Part shown: positions 33,063 to 45,210 of the stretch, in pieces
Numbering within the stretch: the stretch's first letter is position 1
Layout of the letters: the number at the start of each line of letters is the position of its first letter
Source of the DNA: Adineta steineri
Taxonomy: Eukaryota > Rotifera > Eurotatoria > Adinetida > Adinetidae
NCBI GenBank assembly: GCA_905250115.1
Contig: CAJNOI010000083.1
Span: 193,371-257,370, forward strand
Reading direction: 5' to 3'
Length of the DNA: 64,000 nt
Position numbers and translations under genes: made by a program
Notes under the pieces: generated by a model
Database searches by the model: none
Told to the model about the DNA's origin: nothing
The model's input: only the letters and a program-made list of their open reading frames with translations

Positions 33063-33207
33063 AGTTGGTATTTTTCACATGAAAATACCCAGTTAAAAAT
33101 TAGTCATAAAATGATGATGTAACTTTTTTCCTTCATTATCATATATAAATGCTCGCAGTAAAGAATGATATTCACTTCTTTATAATAAATATTTTCTAGT
33201 AAAATCA

Positions 33208-35048
33208 ATGCATTTAACAAAAGAGAATACAGATACTTTGAAATCTCTTGAGAACAAACAACCAATATCTTTTTTAAGAAACGAAGTACTTCAACGCATT
33301 TCGGCTATGTCTCAGAAACTGGAAAAGGAAAATGTTCATTCCTATGATGTTATGGATGCAGCTGGTTGGACCTATATGAAGTCTATTAATACTGCTTATT
33401 GTAAAACATGTGGACTGAGAGTATCTGAATGGACTAAAGAAATGGATCCATTTGCAATTCATGCAAAGCAGAGTCCTACTTGTTTATTTGTTCAATTTAA
33501 GAATACAAATGAATTGTCATTTTCTCATATATCAACTGCAGATAATCAACAAAAGCCGGTAAAACGTCTAAAGATTGATTCAGACAGAGAAAATGTGTTA
33601 ATTGAACTCAAAAGTTTGAAAAATATCCGTCGTCGTACATTCTCGCATTGGCATCATGAACGCGGAATTACAGCAGCACAAATGATTTCAGCTGGATTTT
33701 TTAATTGCAATGTTGGTGATAGAGTTATTTGTTTGTATTGTAATTTAATCTGTCAACAATGGACATCGGATACTGATGATCCTGAAGAAGTTCATTGTAC
33801 TCTGGCACCTCAATGTCCTTATGTTCGATCTATGTTAAAATTTCGACAAACAAATGCAATATCAATTGTAAATGAAAATTATACGAACGAAAATTCGAAT
33901 GGTCAATTACAAACATCAACTAATTTGAGATTAAATGAAATTGTTCTTACATCAGCATATCAGAACTATATGGAAATACCAAAACGTCTAGCATCATTTA
34001 CTTCTTGGTCTGAAAAATCACCACCATTAGTTGATGATCTTGTACGAGCTGGATTTTTCTATACTGGTACAAAAACAATTGTTACCTGTTTCTATTGTAA
34101 TGGGTCATTACAGAACTGGGATTCAAAAGATAATCCAATGGTAGAACATTGTCGATGGTATCCAATGTGTGCTTATGCAAAACAGCTATGTGGTGATGAA
34201 CTTTATAAAAGAATTCAAGAATCAAAACGAAGATTACAAAGTTTGTTTTAAATTTTTATATAAATAAATAATTAATTTTATTTTTTAGAGCGTAATGAAA
34301 AAAATCAATCGAAAAGAAAACACAGTGACTCCTCAATAAACACTTCTCAATTATTAGTGTCAGATGAAAATACTTTATCACGATTGGTTGCTGCACGTCT
34401 TGATTTGCCAATATCTCAACAATTGCTTAGTCAAAATTTTAAATTATCAATTATTAAACGTTGTTGGGAAGATCAACTACGACTGAAACGTAAGAATTAT
34501 TCATATGATTAAATCTAATAAATTCATGTTTTTGTTTTCGTTTAGAGGATGATTTTACGTCAGATACTGATCTTTTAATTGCTTGTATTATTTTACAAAA
34601 ACAAATTATTCATATTGATGGAAACAAAGAAAATATTATTGTTCCTAGTATGAGAATGAAATCAGTTCGTGAGAAAGAACAAACTCGTAAGTTAAACATT
34701 ATCTTATTGATAAAAATTTATTTTTTTGGATTTTTAGAAACTCTAACTTATGAACAATCTAATTTATCATCGTCTACGGTTTTTACTGAAGATCTATCCA
34801 CAGAAAATCAGTTTAATACCAAGGATATTACGACATCGACAACGTCAAATAACGAGATCGAGAAAACGAACTCTGAAAACAGTTCATCATCATCAACCAA
34901 TTTATGTGTTCTCTGTTTGACAGAAGAGAAACGACTTGCATGTATTCCATGTGGACACTTAGCCACTTGCGTTTCATGTGGTCATTCCCTTCGAACATGT
35001 CCAATCTGTCGAAAAGAAATTAATGCATTTGTTCGTATTTATATCTAA
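33208..35048 (+). CDS. Inhibitor of apoptosis protein: three BIR domains, helical region and C-terminal RING
   Basis: Four exons with agreeing phases: 33208-34240, 34289-34489, 34546-34686 and 34738-35048, giving 561 aa. Each BIR has the CxxC...H-x6-C zinc set. BIR1 has CKTC at residue 65 and HAKQSPTC, and is shortened and diverged. BIR2 has CLYC at 175 and HCTLAPQC. BIR3 has CFYC at 294 and HCRWYPMC. Residues about 360-455 are helical and may be a UBA-like ubiquitin-binding region (LVAARLDLPISQQLL and DLLIACIILQKQI), as in XIAP and cIAP proteins. A Ser/Asn-rich linker leads to a C3HC4 RING starting at C515 (CVLCLTEEKRLACIPCGHLA, then CPICRKEI) that ends in AFVRIYI, the usual IAP C-terminus. 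Such proteins bind caspases or their activators through BIR grooves and act as E3 ligases in the cytosol. Length and order match XIAP/BIRC2-type proteins without CARD. Confidence 0.92.
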
Positions 35049-35153
35049 TTTGTAAATAACTAAAATTCTCTATGGAATTCAAAATATATTTTATTTTAAA
35101 TTAATTAATGATTAAATATCAAGAAAAATCTTAAATTTCTAATTATATTATTC

Positions 35154-36850
35154 TTAAAACTGTGTTGCTAAATCTGTGAAAACTATTTGTTTAATAGATT
35201 GATTCTTCTTCTCTTGTATTAATATTCTATATCGATCATCTTTTTGTTTCATTTGTCTACGAAGTTTGAATGGAACACGATAAAACCATATAATCATTCC
35301 AATATGTAAAATAATAAAAAAACTGAAAAAAACACAAAAAGCTCCTCGATCTAAATACATAATCCATGAATTTTTTGTTACAGAATAATTTGTTGTAGAT
35401 TCCCATGCAATAACACTAATAATACTATGCCATATTGCATGAAAAATAAGATTAAATATACATAATAATCCATATTTATCTAATGATGTTAAATAAGAAA
35501 TTGTTGGCTAAATTGAGAAATATTTTCATAATTATTAAATTAGAATAATTTCTCTTACAAGTGATCGATTAACTGTCCAACGAAATGTAATTGATGTTAA
35601 AACAACTGTACATGTTACTTGAAGTCGATTTACTAAATTTCTTATGAGAGAAAAAGAAATTTTTACTACAAGTTGTTCTTATAAGCTTAGATTTATCAAT
35701 AACTTACTGTAATGGTATTCCAAAAGTACAAAAAGACAAAAGAGTAATTAAAAAAATAAGACAAAATCCATTCCAAAAGAAATATTCGGACTGACGAGCT
35801 TTTAATAGAAAAAATATAGTTCATTTTTTTATTTTTGTTTAATTACAAACCCGCATGACAAGTAACTGTTAAAATTGAACGTTTTCGATTTTCTGTATTA
35901 TTTGTTATTTGTTGATTATCATTATCTTGATCATCATCATCATCATCATTAGTTTGAAAGAGAAATTCATTGATATATCTTTGTTTTGTATCAATATGTT
36001 CATATAAAGACCATTCTTGTTGATCAACAAATGCTTCTCTATTAATTCCACTAAAATAGTTTGGATCAGCCGTTAAAATAACTTTATCAGTAAAAAACAT
36101 TGAAGTTATTGAAACTGATAAACCTTGAATATCACTTGGAAAATGTTGTAATTCAAGTTTTTCCCAAAAAAATCCTTTTATATCTCGATGTTCACAAATA
36201 TCTATTGTGTGATTTTCTTTATTTAATTTTGCACTATATTTTATTTGTTCTTTTAAATCACCTAGACCATTTTCAATATAAAGTTGTGGATGCCAATAAG
36301 ATTGTGAATATTTTTCAAGAGAAACTGATTTTCCATTATTTAAACGTTGTTGATCATCTGATGATAAATTATATGAAAATTTTTCAAATAAAATAGACCA
36401 ACGAGATTCAATAGATACATGTGCTTGATATTTTTCATTTAATGTATCAATTTCACCTGGATTTATAATAAAAAAATAAATATTATTTAACAAGTAACGT
36501 TCGTCTAAGGACTCGCTTAGCTCTTTCTCGTAGAAATGGTGTTCTACAATGCTACGGGATCTGTTGCTTATATAACTTGCAAACACTAACATCAGATTCG
36601 AAGTCCCTGCATCGAAATACCTCTAGAAATATCTTTTCTGAAACATTGATCTTCGATGTTTTTTTGACCCTGCGGACACACAAGCAAGCAAACAATTAAT
36701 GTTTACTGGACTCTTCTCTACGAGTAAGAGAATATATTTTATTCATTTATTAATTACCTATTCGAAGAAATACAAGTCGAATACGAACAATAGTTGCTTT
36801 ATCTATTTGTGATGATAATAGATTCGATTCTATTGTTGTCGTTTGAAATT
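35154..36850 (-). CDS. Pentameric ligand-gated ion channel subunit without a Cys-loop (5' end incomplete)
   Basis: Exons with agreeing phases: 36850-36758, 36456-35851, 35798-35708, 35640-35559 and 35507-35154, about 408 aa; the first coding exon(s) upstream were not resolved. The extracellular domain starts with a strand typical of the family (TIVRIRLVFLRIGEIDTLNE). It has the WxPQLYIENG and FPSDIQGLSVSI motifs. The segment that forms the Cys-loop in animal receptors reads FWEKLELQHFPSDIQG and has no cysteine at either loop position, as in prokaryotic channels. TM1 is YFFWNGFCLIFLITLLSF, TM2 RLQVTCTVVLTSITF, and TM3 LCIFNLIFHAIWHSIISVIA. TM4 is FCVFFSFFIILHIGMIIWFY. An Asp run lies before TM1. 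Genes of this kind form large families in rotifers, from memory. The open frame upstream of 36456 (to 36592) is intron. Ligand and ion selectivity are unknown. Confidence 0.78.
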
Positions 36851-38695
36851 CTATCAAAAGAAAACCTTTATGTATTATATTGTTAATTTACAAAATTCTA
36901 TCAAACTCGATAATCCTGTGGTGATTGTTGACATTGGATACATGTCGAATTATTTCTATACCTAAAATAATAAAAGATCGTAATATGAATGAGCACGTTT
37001 TGTATCTGTGTTTTTGATTGTTAAATATATTTTAGAAGAAAAACAAAATATATTAAAAGATGTAACATGAAGAACCGTTCATTTTAATTATCTTTTTATT
37101 TTCAAGAAACAGGCAGAATGTTACGAACTACTTTGTCCAGTGTCGAAAAAGATTCTAACTATTTCTTCTTAAAGACAAAAGAAATGGTATAATAGTTTGT
37201 AATTTTTACTTGCAGTAACACAAAATTTTGATTGAGATGATGGAAACGAGGAGACTAGAAACTAAAATCAGAAGCTGTTGAGTACGAATTTATGTTTGAA
37301 TAAAAGAAATTATTTATTAAGATGCATTTTTGTTGCGAATATAACTCACCTGTTGAAGGAAGAATCTAGATAAAAATAATAAAAGATATCTTCTTTTTTG
37401 TTGTTATTTTTTGCAATGACAATAAAATCAAAAATGAATAATAGTATCACGAATGACATCTATAGAAAGCTCTCGGCACATTAGAAAACTCTGAAGTTTT
37501 ATATTATGCCGCAAAAAAATGAGATTTACTTAATTCCCGCTCGTACAATAGAAAATTAACGGACAATGTTTCAATGCAAAAAAATAAAACAATCTTGAGT
37601 TAGAAGAGTGCTCTTGAAACAATATAGATCACATATCCTATGTAGCTACATTCTTAGGCAAAAGTCTTTCATCCTCCTTGTTTCTATACTATCAAACATT
37701 GTATCAACTTTATTATCGAGTAAAGATATGACATACGTGTATTATTTCAGTGAGATATATCTCATATTGAAATAAAACTCTTGTATCATATCTTTTAATG
37801 GTTATAAACTTAATACAACGTATATCAACATAGAAACAATGAGGAGAAAGGACTTTTAATCAAGGCTATAAATAATCTAAAGAAAGAAAATTACACTTTT
37901 TCCTATCAAAGTTATTTAAGTCAGGTACTTATGTTGAGGATTGACTCATATAAATAGGGTGAGTACAGAAGCTTTTGAGTTTGTTTGAAAAAGTACCTTG
38001 GAATCTGTATGCGAAAAGAAGTATATTTTCAAACATAGGAGAAGTGTTTCATAAAACAAGTCTTATTGTAGGTCCTCAGAGATATATTTTTCCAATAATG
38101 AATGAGATCTTCCATGATAATAAAGTGTACAACCGAAGCGCAGAATGGAGTAATGGACACCAGATTTTTCCTCACAGATGTTCTTGTTTTTGAAGAATCT
38201 CTTGAGGGTGTGAGTAAATGGGTATCCCATCTCGTAGCTCATTCACACCCACATCCATCTGCAATATTAAGAGTCTCGACACAATTTCTATATGTTACAG
38301 TTTCTCAATATCTAAAATTTACATTTTCAAATTAGAAATATTCTGATTATTAAAATATGAATCATTATATTATGATATAGTTTTAATTTATACGCATCAC
38401 ATTTCATACTAATGCAAATAGAAGAAATAATGATCACCCACACATTTTTTTTCATTCTGTCACTAATAAACGTCATGTATTCGAGATAGTTGTTTCTTCG
38501 CATGACTCTAACATGTGATGAAACAGAAGGAAAGAAAAGAATCTACCAATTTTCAGTGTTTTCGTTGTCCTATGCATCATGACAGAAGAAATAAAAATAA
38601 GTAATATGAGTAAGTGCTTTTTTTTCTGTAATTTCGATATATAAAAAAAGAGAAGTAATAAACACGAAGCATACATTCAGATTAAATTTGCAATA
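36851..38695. other. Intergenic; possible unresolved 5' exon of the channel gene
   Basis: A coding-like stretch on the minus strand at about 36962-36905, after a TTTTAG acceptor, reads YRNNSTCIQCQQSPQDYR and may be an upstream channel exon, but I could not find a donor in matching phase. A telomere-like palindrome lies at 38201-38257 (listed). Frames at 37975-38335 show no family features. Confidence 0.4.
38201..38257. repeat. Telomere-like palindrome
   Basis: CTTGAGGGTGTGAGTAAATG faces CATTCACACCCACATCC. It has the CTTGAGGG outer boundary shared by several family members. Confidence 0.6.
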
Positions 38696-40105
38696 ATGAG
38701 TAACGATAAAATATCTTTAACTTTACTCGAACATTTACCAGTTGAAATATTTTTACAAATCTGTTCTTTCCTTCCATGGCGAGAGCTTGTGACATCTTTC
38801 TCTGGCCTCAATTTTTATATTGATTCAATTATTCAATCTATCAGAGGTAAAAATCATGGAATTAGATATAATGATATGGATGCAATAAATCTTCTACAAC
38901 TATTTCCTACTCTAATTGATCGTTTGGTAGTCGTAAATGCTGATATAGTTGATTTGAGTTCATTAATCAATTTACGTTCACTTACATTGGAATATGGTAC
39001 TAAGGCACAACTGAACACTATTCGTCCACATTGTTTTCCTAAACTTGAAATTCTTCATATCAAAGGTAATGAACTATGACCATTTTCTTCAAAAAAACTG
39101 ACTAAAAAAAGTAGCGATAGAGCTTGTAAACGAACAGTCAATCAGTTATTAAAAAGTCAGATCGATATCAATTCAGTATTAGACAGGAAACGATAGTCTA
39201 AATTTTCTTTTTCTTTGTAGCACTTCACACGACTTTGAATGATAGTATGGAAACCATAAGTGATTTGTTTCACGTAATATTATCCAATGGTTTTCCTCAA
39301 CTTCGAATATGTACCGCTTTAGACATTGGAACTGTACCTTTTAGTGACACATGGATAGGATCATCTAGTCTTCAGATGCTGAATTTGAAAATGGAAACCG
39401 ATCAAGATTATGAAAAACTTCTATCGAAGCTTTCAGACGCTTGTAAATTGACAACTTACGAAAAGCCATCAGTCGATCACATTACTAGTAAATCTTTCTT
39501 TTTATTAATATTTATTAGTAAATATGTTTAAAAATATTTTTACAGCATTAAGTGTTAGTGGAAGAAAACGTCTAAATCGTGAGCTTCTGAATCTTAAACA
39601 ATTAGAATTAGAAAAAAAGTTCATACTTGATATCTCTCCTGCGGCGCCGCTCTTCGATACTAACAAACCGCCACCTCGCTTCAATAATTCGAGAATGGCT
39701 AAACGTCCTCTTCGACAAGATGTTACGATTATTCAAGGTCGAATTTTGCTACAAAGTGAACTATATTGTCGTGCTTCATTTCTTATTGAAATCGTATTAG
39801 CACAAGACTATCCATTTAAGTGTCCTGAAATAACATTTCTGGATCCTATCTATCATCCAAATATCTCAACATCTGGTACATGTTGCGGTTGTTTGTGTGG
39901 TTTTGGCTTTGCAGTTGCTGACAAATATAGACCAACAACATCACTGAGTAGTATTATCACGACTATTATTGACATTATTGATAGCCCTTTTACCAGTGAA
40001 GAATCTCATAATCCAGAACGTCTTGTAGAATATCGTAAAGATTACCAGATATTCTGTAAGAAAGCATTAGAATGTACGCTTTCATATGGACGACCACGTT
40101 ACTAA
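38696..40105 (+). CDS. F-box/LRR protein fused to a UBE2L3-like ubiquitin-conjugating (E2) domain
   Basis: Three exons, 38696-39065, 39221-39487 and 39546-40105, join with phase-1 GT-AG introns to one frame of 398 aa. Residues about 9-50 are an F-box (LLEHLPVEIFLQICSFLPWR). Residues about 75-205 are leucine-rich (LINLRSLTLEYG, FPKLEILHIKG, SSLQMLNLKME). From about 214 an E2 fold follows: SGRKRLNRELLNLKQ as helix 1, FLIEIVLAQDYPFKCPEITF, and Y-H316-P-N318-ISTSGTC-C326. C326 lies exactly ten residues after the HPN His, where the catalytic cysteine sits in E2s. YRPTTSLSSIITTIIDII follows, and a C-terminal helix (EYRKDYQIFCKKALE) is closest to UBE2L3. F-box domains normally bind SKP1 in SCF E3 ligases, while E2s carry ubiquitin as separate proteins. 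All residues for activity seem present. The alternative is two overlapping genes, but exon 3 has no good start of its own. Confidence 0.8.
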
Positions 40106-40686
40106 TTTGACTGGAGAAAGTTCTAAGAACATCAAGACAAATTGAGAGAATAATAAAGTTCAATACAATATTATTTTTTTCAATCTCTTGTCAACAAGAT
40201 AACTTATTTTCTTTTATAAATGAAATTTATTTATACAAAAATAAAACTTCCAGAGCTTTTGTATCGACGTAATAACTATTAAAATCATTTATAAAATCAC
40301 GAACCGATTTATCATAGCCATCTCTATCATCTTGATGATTATGGCAAGACCACAGCGTCAAGAGGGTGAATGTAGGTTTTGTATGTATCCATTTACATTC
40401 ACTCATATCCTGAAAACGATGAAGAAAATATCATTTATTCTTATGAAATCTTCTACATAAAATCGATATTTGTCTCTAATATCAAATTCTATTCGATTAT
40501 GATATACAATTTCATCAAAGTATGAAGATTAGCATATAATTTATTGAATAAACGAAAAAGAAAACTATTAAAATAAGCAAGATAAATATAAAGAAGAATA
40601 AATCGATAAAATGCTATATAGATAAAATATCACAATTAATGTTTTAAAAAGAAGGTCTGATGAGTAAGAACTTTGTCTGTAGTATT
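40106..40686. other. Intergenic spacer with telomere-like palindrome
   Basis: A palindrome at 40359-40412 (TCAAGAGGGTGAATGTAGG facing CATTTACATTCACTCATATCC) is a degenerate family member. Nothing else was seen. Confidence 0.45.
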
Positions 40687-40956
40687 TTAGAGTTTCGTAA
40701 ATTTTTGAACACGTCCATTTCCTGTATCACCAATATACATATTCATTGCTGAATCAAATGCAATACCTCGTGGACCACTTAATTGTGTTGCACCATTACC
40801 CGAAGTACCATTGCCAGCAATTGTAACACCAACATTACTATTGGCACAAAACAATTGAATTCTATTGTTACCACCATCAGCGATATAAACATTCATATAA
40901 GTATCAATTCTAATTCCCGTAGGACTATTTAAAAGAGTTGAACTAGAACCTGATAC
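40687..40956 (-). CDS. C-terminal part of an NHL-repeat protein, interrupted by an assembly gap
   Basis: The frame runs from the gap edge to the TAA at 40687-40689, about 89 residues. Two NHL-type beta-propeller blades are visible: TYMNVYIADGGNNRIQLF and SAMNMYIGDTGNGRVQKF, each preceded by a PxGIxxD segment. The protein ends soon after the last blade (TKL), with no anchor visible. The N-terminal part would lie in or beyond the 100-N gap; no continuation is recognisable on the other side. NHL propellers bind proteins or ligands. In this genome they are often extracellular, as in the genes at 55.6-61.7 kb. Confidence 0.75.
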   Translation of the reverse strand, partial: VSGSSSTLLNSPTGIRIDTYMNVYIADGGNNRIQLFCANSNVGVTIAGNGTSGNGATQLSGPRGIAFDSAMNMYIGDTGNGRVQKFTKL

Positions 40957-41056
40957 NNNNNNNNNNNNNNNNNNNNNNNNNNNNNNNNNNNNNNNNNNNN
41001 NNNNNNNNNNNNNNNNNNNNNNNNNNNNNNNNNNNNNNNNNNNNNNNNNNNNNNNN
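40957..41056. other. Assembly gap (100 N)
   Basis: Exactly 100 N, the conventional placeholder for a scaffold join of unknown size. It cuts the NHL-repeat gene. Confidence 0.98.
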
Positions 41057-44000
41057 TCGACCACATGTCAAGTTTGAATAAGACATAGCTTTGAGCTAAT
41101 TGATAAAGTTTTGTCTTGAAAAGAAGAAAAATCTGAAATAAATGTCTATATGAAAATCGAATGATGAAGAAAAGTTAGCCTAAGATTTGGGTGTAGGTGA
41201 GAGTAAAGAAATTAAACCCACACCAACACCCTATTGCCAATTACAAAGTAAAAGAAATGAACAGTAAAAGTAATGTAGCACCCCTACTAAATACAAATGC
41301 TATAGCAGTAATCACCGTGAAATAATATCGGAATCGAAACAGAACAGTTGAATACACTTGTTATGAATCTATACGAAAGTAAATAATGAAACGAATATGT
41401 AAAGAGCCGGCGCTTTTATATATTTTTTCTCTATAATTTTATATCATACATAAAATATCCTTTTTCGTTTTCTATTTTTATCCTTCATCTTAATAAAAAA
41501 AACAAGCAAGCAATTATATAGGAAAAAGTACATATCGCCATTTTTATATTATGTATATGACACGTATCACTTATGATGACTCTAAATAAGAAAAAAGAAT
41601 GTGGATGGTTGATCATATTTTTCACATTAACGAAAGGCAAGTACGTTATTACACAACCATGGTGACAGCGTGACATATCTCCAGTCATCGCTATTTTTGA
41701 GTAGATTTCTAACACGTGACTTCTATTGTTTCAAACAGAAATTTGCTTTTTTTCTATAATTGCTATGAATTGTTATGAATTGAAATATAAAATATTCACT
41801 TTAATACATTAATCTTATAGAATATTAGAAAAGCAGAAATGGGAACTTTCATTTTGTTGATATAATCTTTATAAATAAAGATATAGAATATACTGACTTC
41901 TATCCATTAATCTTACAGTGTATCGTAATAAAGAAATGAGAGGTTTACTTCTGTATATTTATATAGAAAAGTGAGTTTCTCCTTGAAAAAATGAAAGTAA
42001 GATATTAGAAATCCACTAAAACGTAATGATGACAGGCAATTTGTTGCGCCATCAGCTCGGTTGTGTAACAACATACGTGCATTTTGTTGATGTAGAAAAA
42101 ATTATCAATGGGTCATATTTTTTTTTCTTATTTACAATCACAATAGGTAATAAGCGTTACGTACATGATAAAAAATGAGATATGTATTTTCTTTTTCATG
42201 TAATTGCGTGCTTGTTTTTCTCTTCAAATCAACGACAAAAAATCGAAAATAAAAAGAATATTGTATGTATAAGTGAAGCTTATAAAGAAAAAATATATGA
42301 CAGCGTCTTTTCTTTACATATTCGTCTCATTATTTGACTTTAGTTAGATTGACAGCAAGTATGTTCAACTATTTTGTTTGGACTTTGATTGCATTTAATT
42401 TGTATCAATCGAACGATATTTTTTGTATTTATATCAGACATATATATTATCAACTATTATGTGTTTCTAAGATAATAATTCATAAATAATGATACCAAAG
42501 CAATGTTTTTATACTATTATTGTATGAGATAGCTTCATCTATGAGTACACATACGAAAAAAATATCTTGTTTAGTGTACTATACGATTTTCTAGCGTCGA
42601 AATTATTACTTTTAGTATTTTCTAAGTAAATTTGAATATTTTTTTAGAAAAAAATAATCAATCTATTATTTTCAAACAGATACTTATAATATTCTATTTC
42701 TTACAATATAGTTGAATTTGTTATTGATATTAAATAATCAATATTTTTTTGAATATTTAAATATTAAGTTATAAATTATTCTGTTAAATAATCAATATTT
42801 ATCATTCGTATTCAATCTAATGTATTTATTTTAATAATTACCATAAAATAATTTTTTCATTTTCATTAACGACACAAAATAAAAATAATTTATATCAATT
42901 ATTTTCTTTTTCTTTTATTTTACTTATTCGATATGCATTAATTAATGTGCATTGCCCATAATCATTATCGATTGCTCGTTTCCATGATATATCACATGTT
43001 TGTCAGACTTTAATATTAAATTTTGAAATAAAAAAAAAGGGAACGACCTTGATGACTATTTAAACGATAAACAAGTAATTGATCATGATTTGATGGAAGA
43101 ATAAATTTATCTTGTGAATAATATTAAAATAAGAATTAATCTTGTTTGATACAGAAACTAGTTTATCAAAATTTAAGAACAAGAAAAAAAAATATATTTA
43201 AATAATTTTTTTTATTTAGTTGTTCTTCAATGGAAATGATCTCCACTGATTTAAATTATTACTGTTACTTATTCTACTATAATTAATTCTATTTTTCATG
43301 TTTTATAAATTAATTTGTTCACTCTTATATTTTTATATGATAACTATAAAAGAACAACAGAAATTAATTTTCTCTTCGTTATGAAAGCAAAGAAAAGGAT
43401 GATGTCTCAGACAGCCAAGATCGTCAAAAAATAAAACACGTCTTTGAGATTGTTTTGTCAAATTATATCGTATTGGAAATTAATTGAAATGTTTGAGCGC
43501 GATAATTTGAGACAAAATAAACCGGTTTTTATCTATTTATTCTACAGATGATTTTAGTGTATTCAGATTTAACTCGTTATATCGTGTTTTTGACTCTGCT
43601 GCATTATTAGATAAAAATTGTTGGATTGTTTTTTATGTATGATTTAAATTTAACACAATCGGACAACAAAATATTTGAATTAATTGCTTTTGTAAATGGG
43701 ATAATACAATTTCTTAAAATACATAAATAAAATCGTTCATGAACTTGTTTTTTTCGTGGAGATTCGTTTTAAAAATATTTTTTCTAGATATTTTCTGTAC
43801 ATTTGAGTTTTCTTGTAACATCATTTAAATATGGTTCACTTCAAAAAGATGGAGACCTATATTTTTCATTATTAATCCATATAAAATGATTTGCTGGAAA
43901 AAGATCGCAAAAAAAAATATCGAAACGCTAAATGTCGAAAAAATAATATTCCAATAATCAAATCTCGAAAGATGTTCTATTACTCTGTTGCTAACAAGAT

Positions 44001-45210
44001 AGTCTCATACAGACAGTACTACCATTTCGAGAATCTCCCTTTCTTTTTCGTTCATTTAGTCTTGTTGTCTGTATTTACCATCTTGAGGATATGAGTGTGA
44101 GTGTATCTTATTAATTTCACCCACACCCATACCCTACAAAATGAATTTTATAGATTGTTTCCGATATTTTTTTGTTTTTGATATTATAATTAAAAGAGAT
44201 CACGGGTGTAGATAATAATGTACTTGAATAACCAGTACCAACATCCACATTTTACATTGTTTGTAGTTTCTTTTGTATTTAAAAATATAAGAAATAACTT
44301 CCTTCGTTTTTTGAGGGTGTGTGTGGTTGGAATAATTTAGAAGTGGAGTCGACTTTAAAACTCGTAGCGACCATATATGGAACAAAATTTTTAATCAAAT
44401 TAGTTCTAATATTGAAGCAAAGAAAAAACAGTAAATTCCATTTTGTTTTAGTGAGGATTGTAAAATCTATTCTAATTTATTTAATACGGTTTTGATAATT
44501 TCCATATGATAATAAGTAAAAGTATACTTATGTGTATTATAAGACATTTTTATAAATGTTTGGTAAGTTATGATTCACATTGATACATGTGTGTATAATT
44601 GTTATATATATATATATAAGAACGACAAAAGAGTATTGTATTCATTTTCCAGTATTCGTTTTATTCTCAAAATGACATTGTTTTTATCGTTCTATATCGA
44701 CGCTCTTTTAATAAGCCAAGGTAAAGATACGGTTTTTTCCCTTATCTACAATAAAAAGCAATATATAAGCACATGTACAATACATGAATATATTTGTTTG
44801 TTTTAAGATAACGAAAAAAGGTACACATACGTTGATAAAAATTGAAGGTATTTTTTGTAAGTTGATTTATTGTCCTCTGATAATTTTCAGGATATGCGTA
44901 TGGATAAGAGAAGGATCAGAATATTATCTTCATCATTTTTTGTTACTATAAATTCGATAAAAACATGTTTTCGTCAATTCTGAAAAGGGATATGTGACTA
45001 TTATTGGAAGAATAAATCGAGTGGTATCGTTGAAATAATATTATTGTTAGTTATCATTCTTTTTTGTTTTTCAAAAATGCTTTGTGTAATATTCAGTGAA
45101 AAATGATTTCTGTTCAATCAATATGAAATAAGATATATTATAAACTTTAGAAGACATATTTTCTTATGGATTCATTTTTAGATACTTTATAGTTTAGTTA
45201 TATCCTAAAC
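41057..45210. other. Long AT-rich intergenic stretch with telomere-like palindromes
   Basis: No gene was recognised in 4.1 kb. Palindromes occur at 41188-41232 (GGGTGTAGGTGAGAG facing CCCACACCAACACCC) and 44081-44137 (listed). A looser pair lies at 44203-44322, where ACGGGTGTAG and ACCAACATCCACA are followed by TTGAGGGTGTGTGTGG. TAGCACCCCTA at 41276-41286 resembles the end of the hAT-like element found at 57138-57323, without a partner. Open frames at 43891-44806 look like chance. Confidence 0.5.
44081..44137. repeat. Telomere-like palindrome
   Basis: TCTTGAGGATATGAGTGTGA faces TTTCACCCACACCCATACCC. Typical member of the dispersed family. Confidence 0.6.

Larger units (their letters stand above)
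30935..33207. other. Long intergenic stretch with two telomere-like palindromes
   Basis: Divergent spacer between the ADP-ribosyltransferase and IAP genes, so it should hold both promoters. It contains palindromes at 32207-32256 and 32991-33062 (listed), an unpaired ATACCCACATTC at about 31028, and a pyrimidine run of CTTCTTTTT units at about 31525-31552. No coding exon was recognised. Confidence 0.5.

Noticed and set aside
36457..36592. ATG-initiated N-terminal extension of the channel ORF
   Set aside because: A good acceptor at 36457 (ATCCAG) with phase match to the exon at 36850-36758 restores the expected channel N-terminus; the extension is intron.
39524..40105. Separate E2 gene starting at the ATG 39524
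   Set aside because: The sequence from 39524 to the TTTTACAG acceptor at 39545 is intron-like, and the upstream F-box exons join the E2 exon in phase, so a fusion explains the data better.
43891..44806. Several 60-80-codon frames on both strands
   Set aside because: AT-rich chance frames with Lys/Asn/Ile/Phe composition, no motif, and no splice partners.
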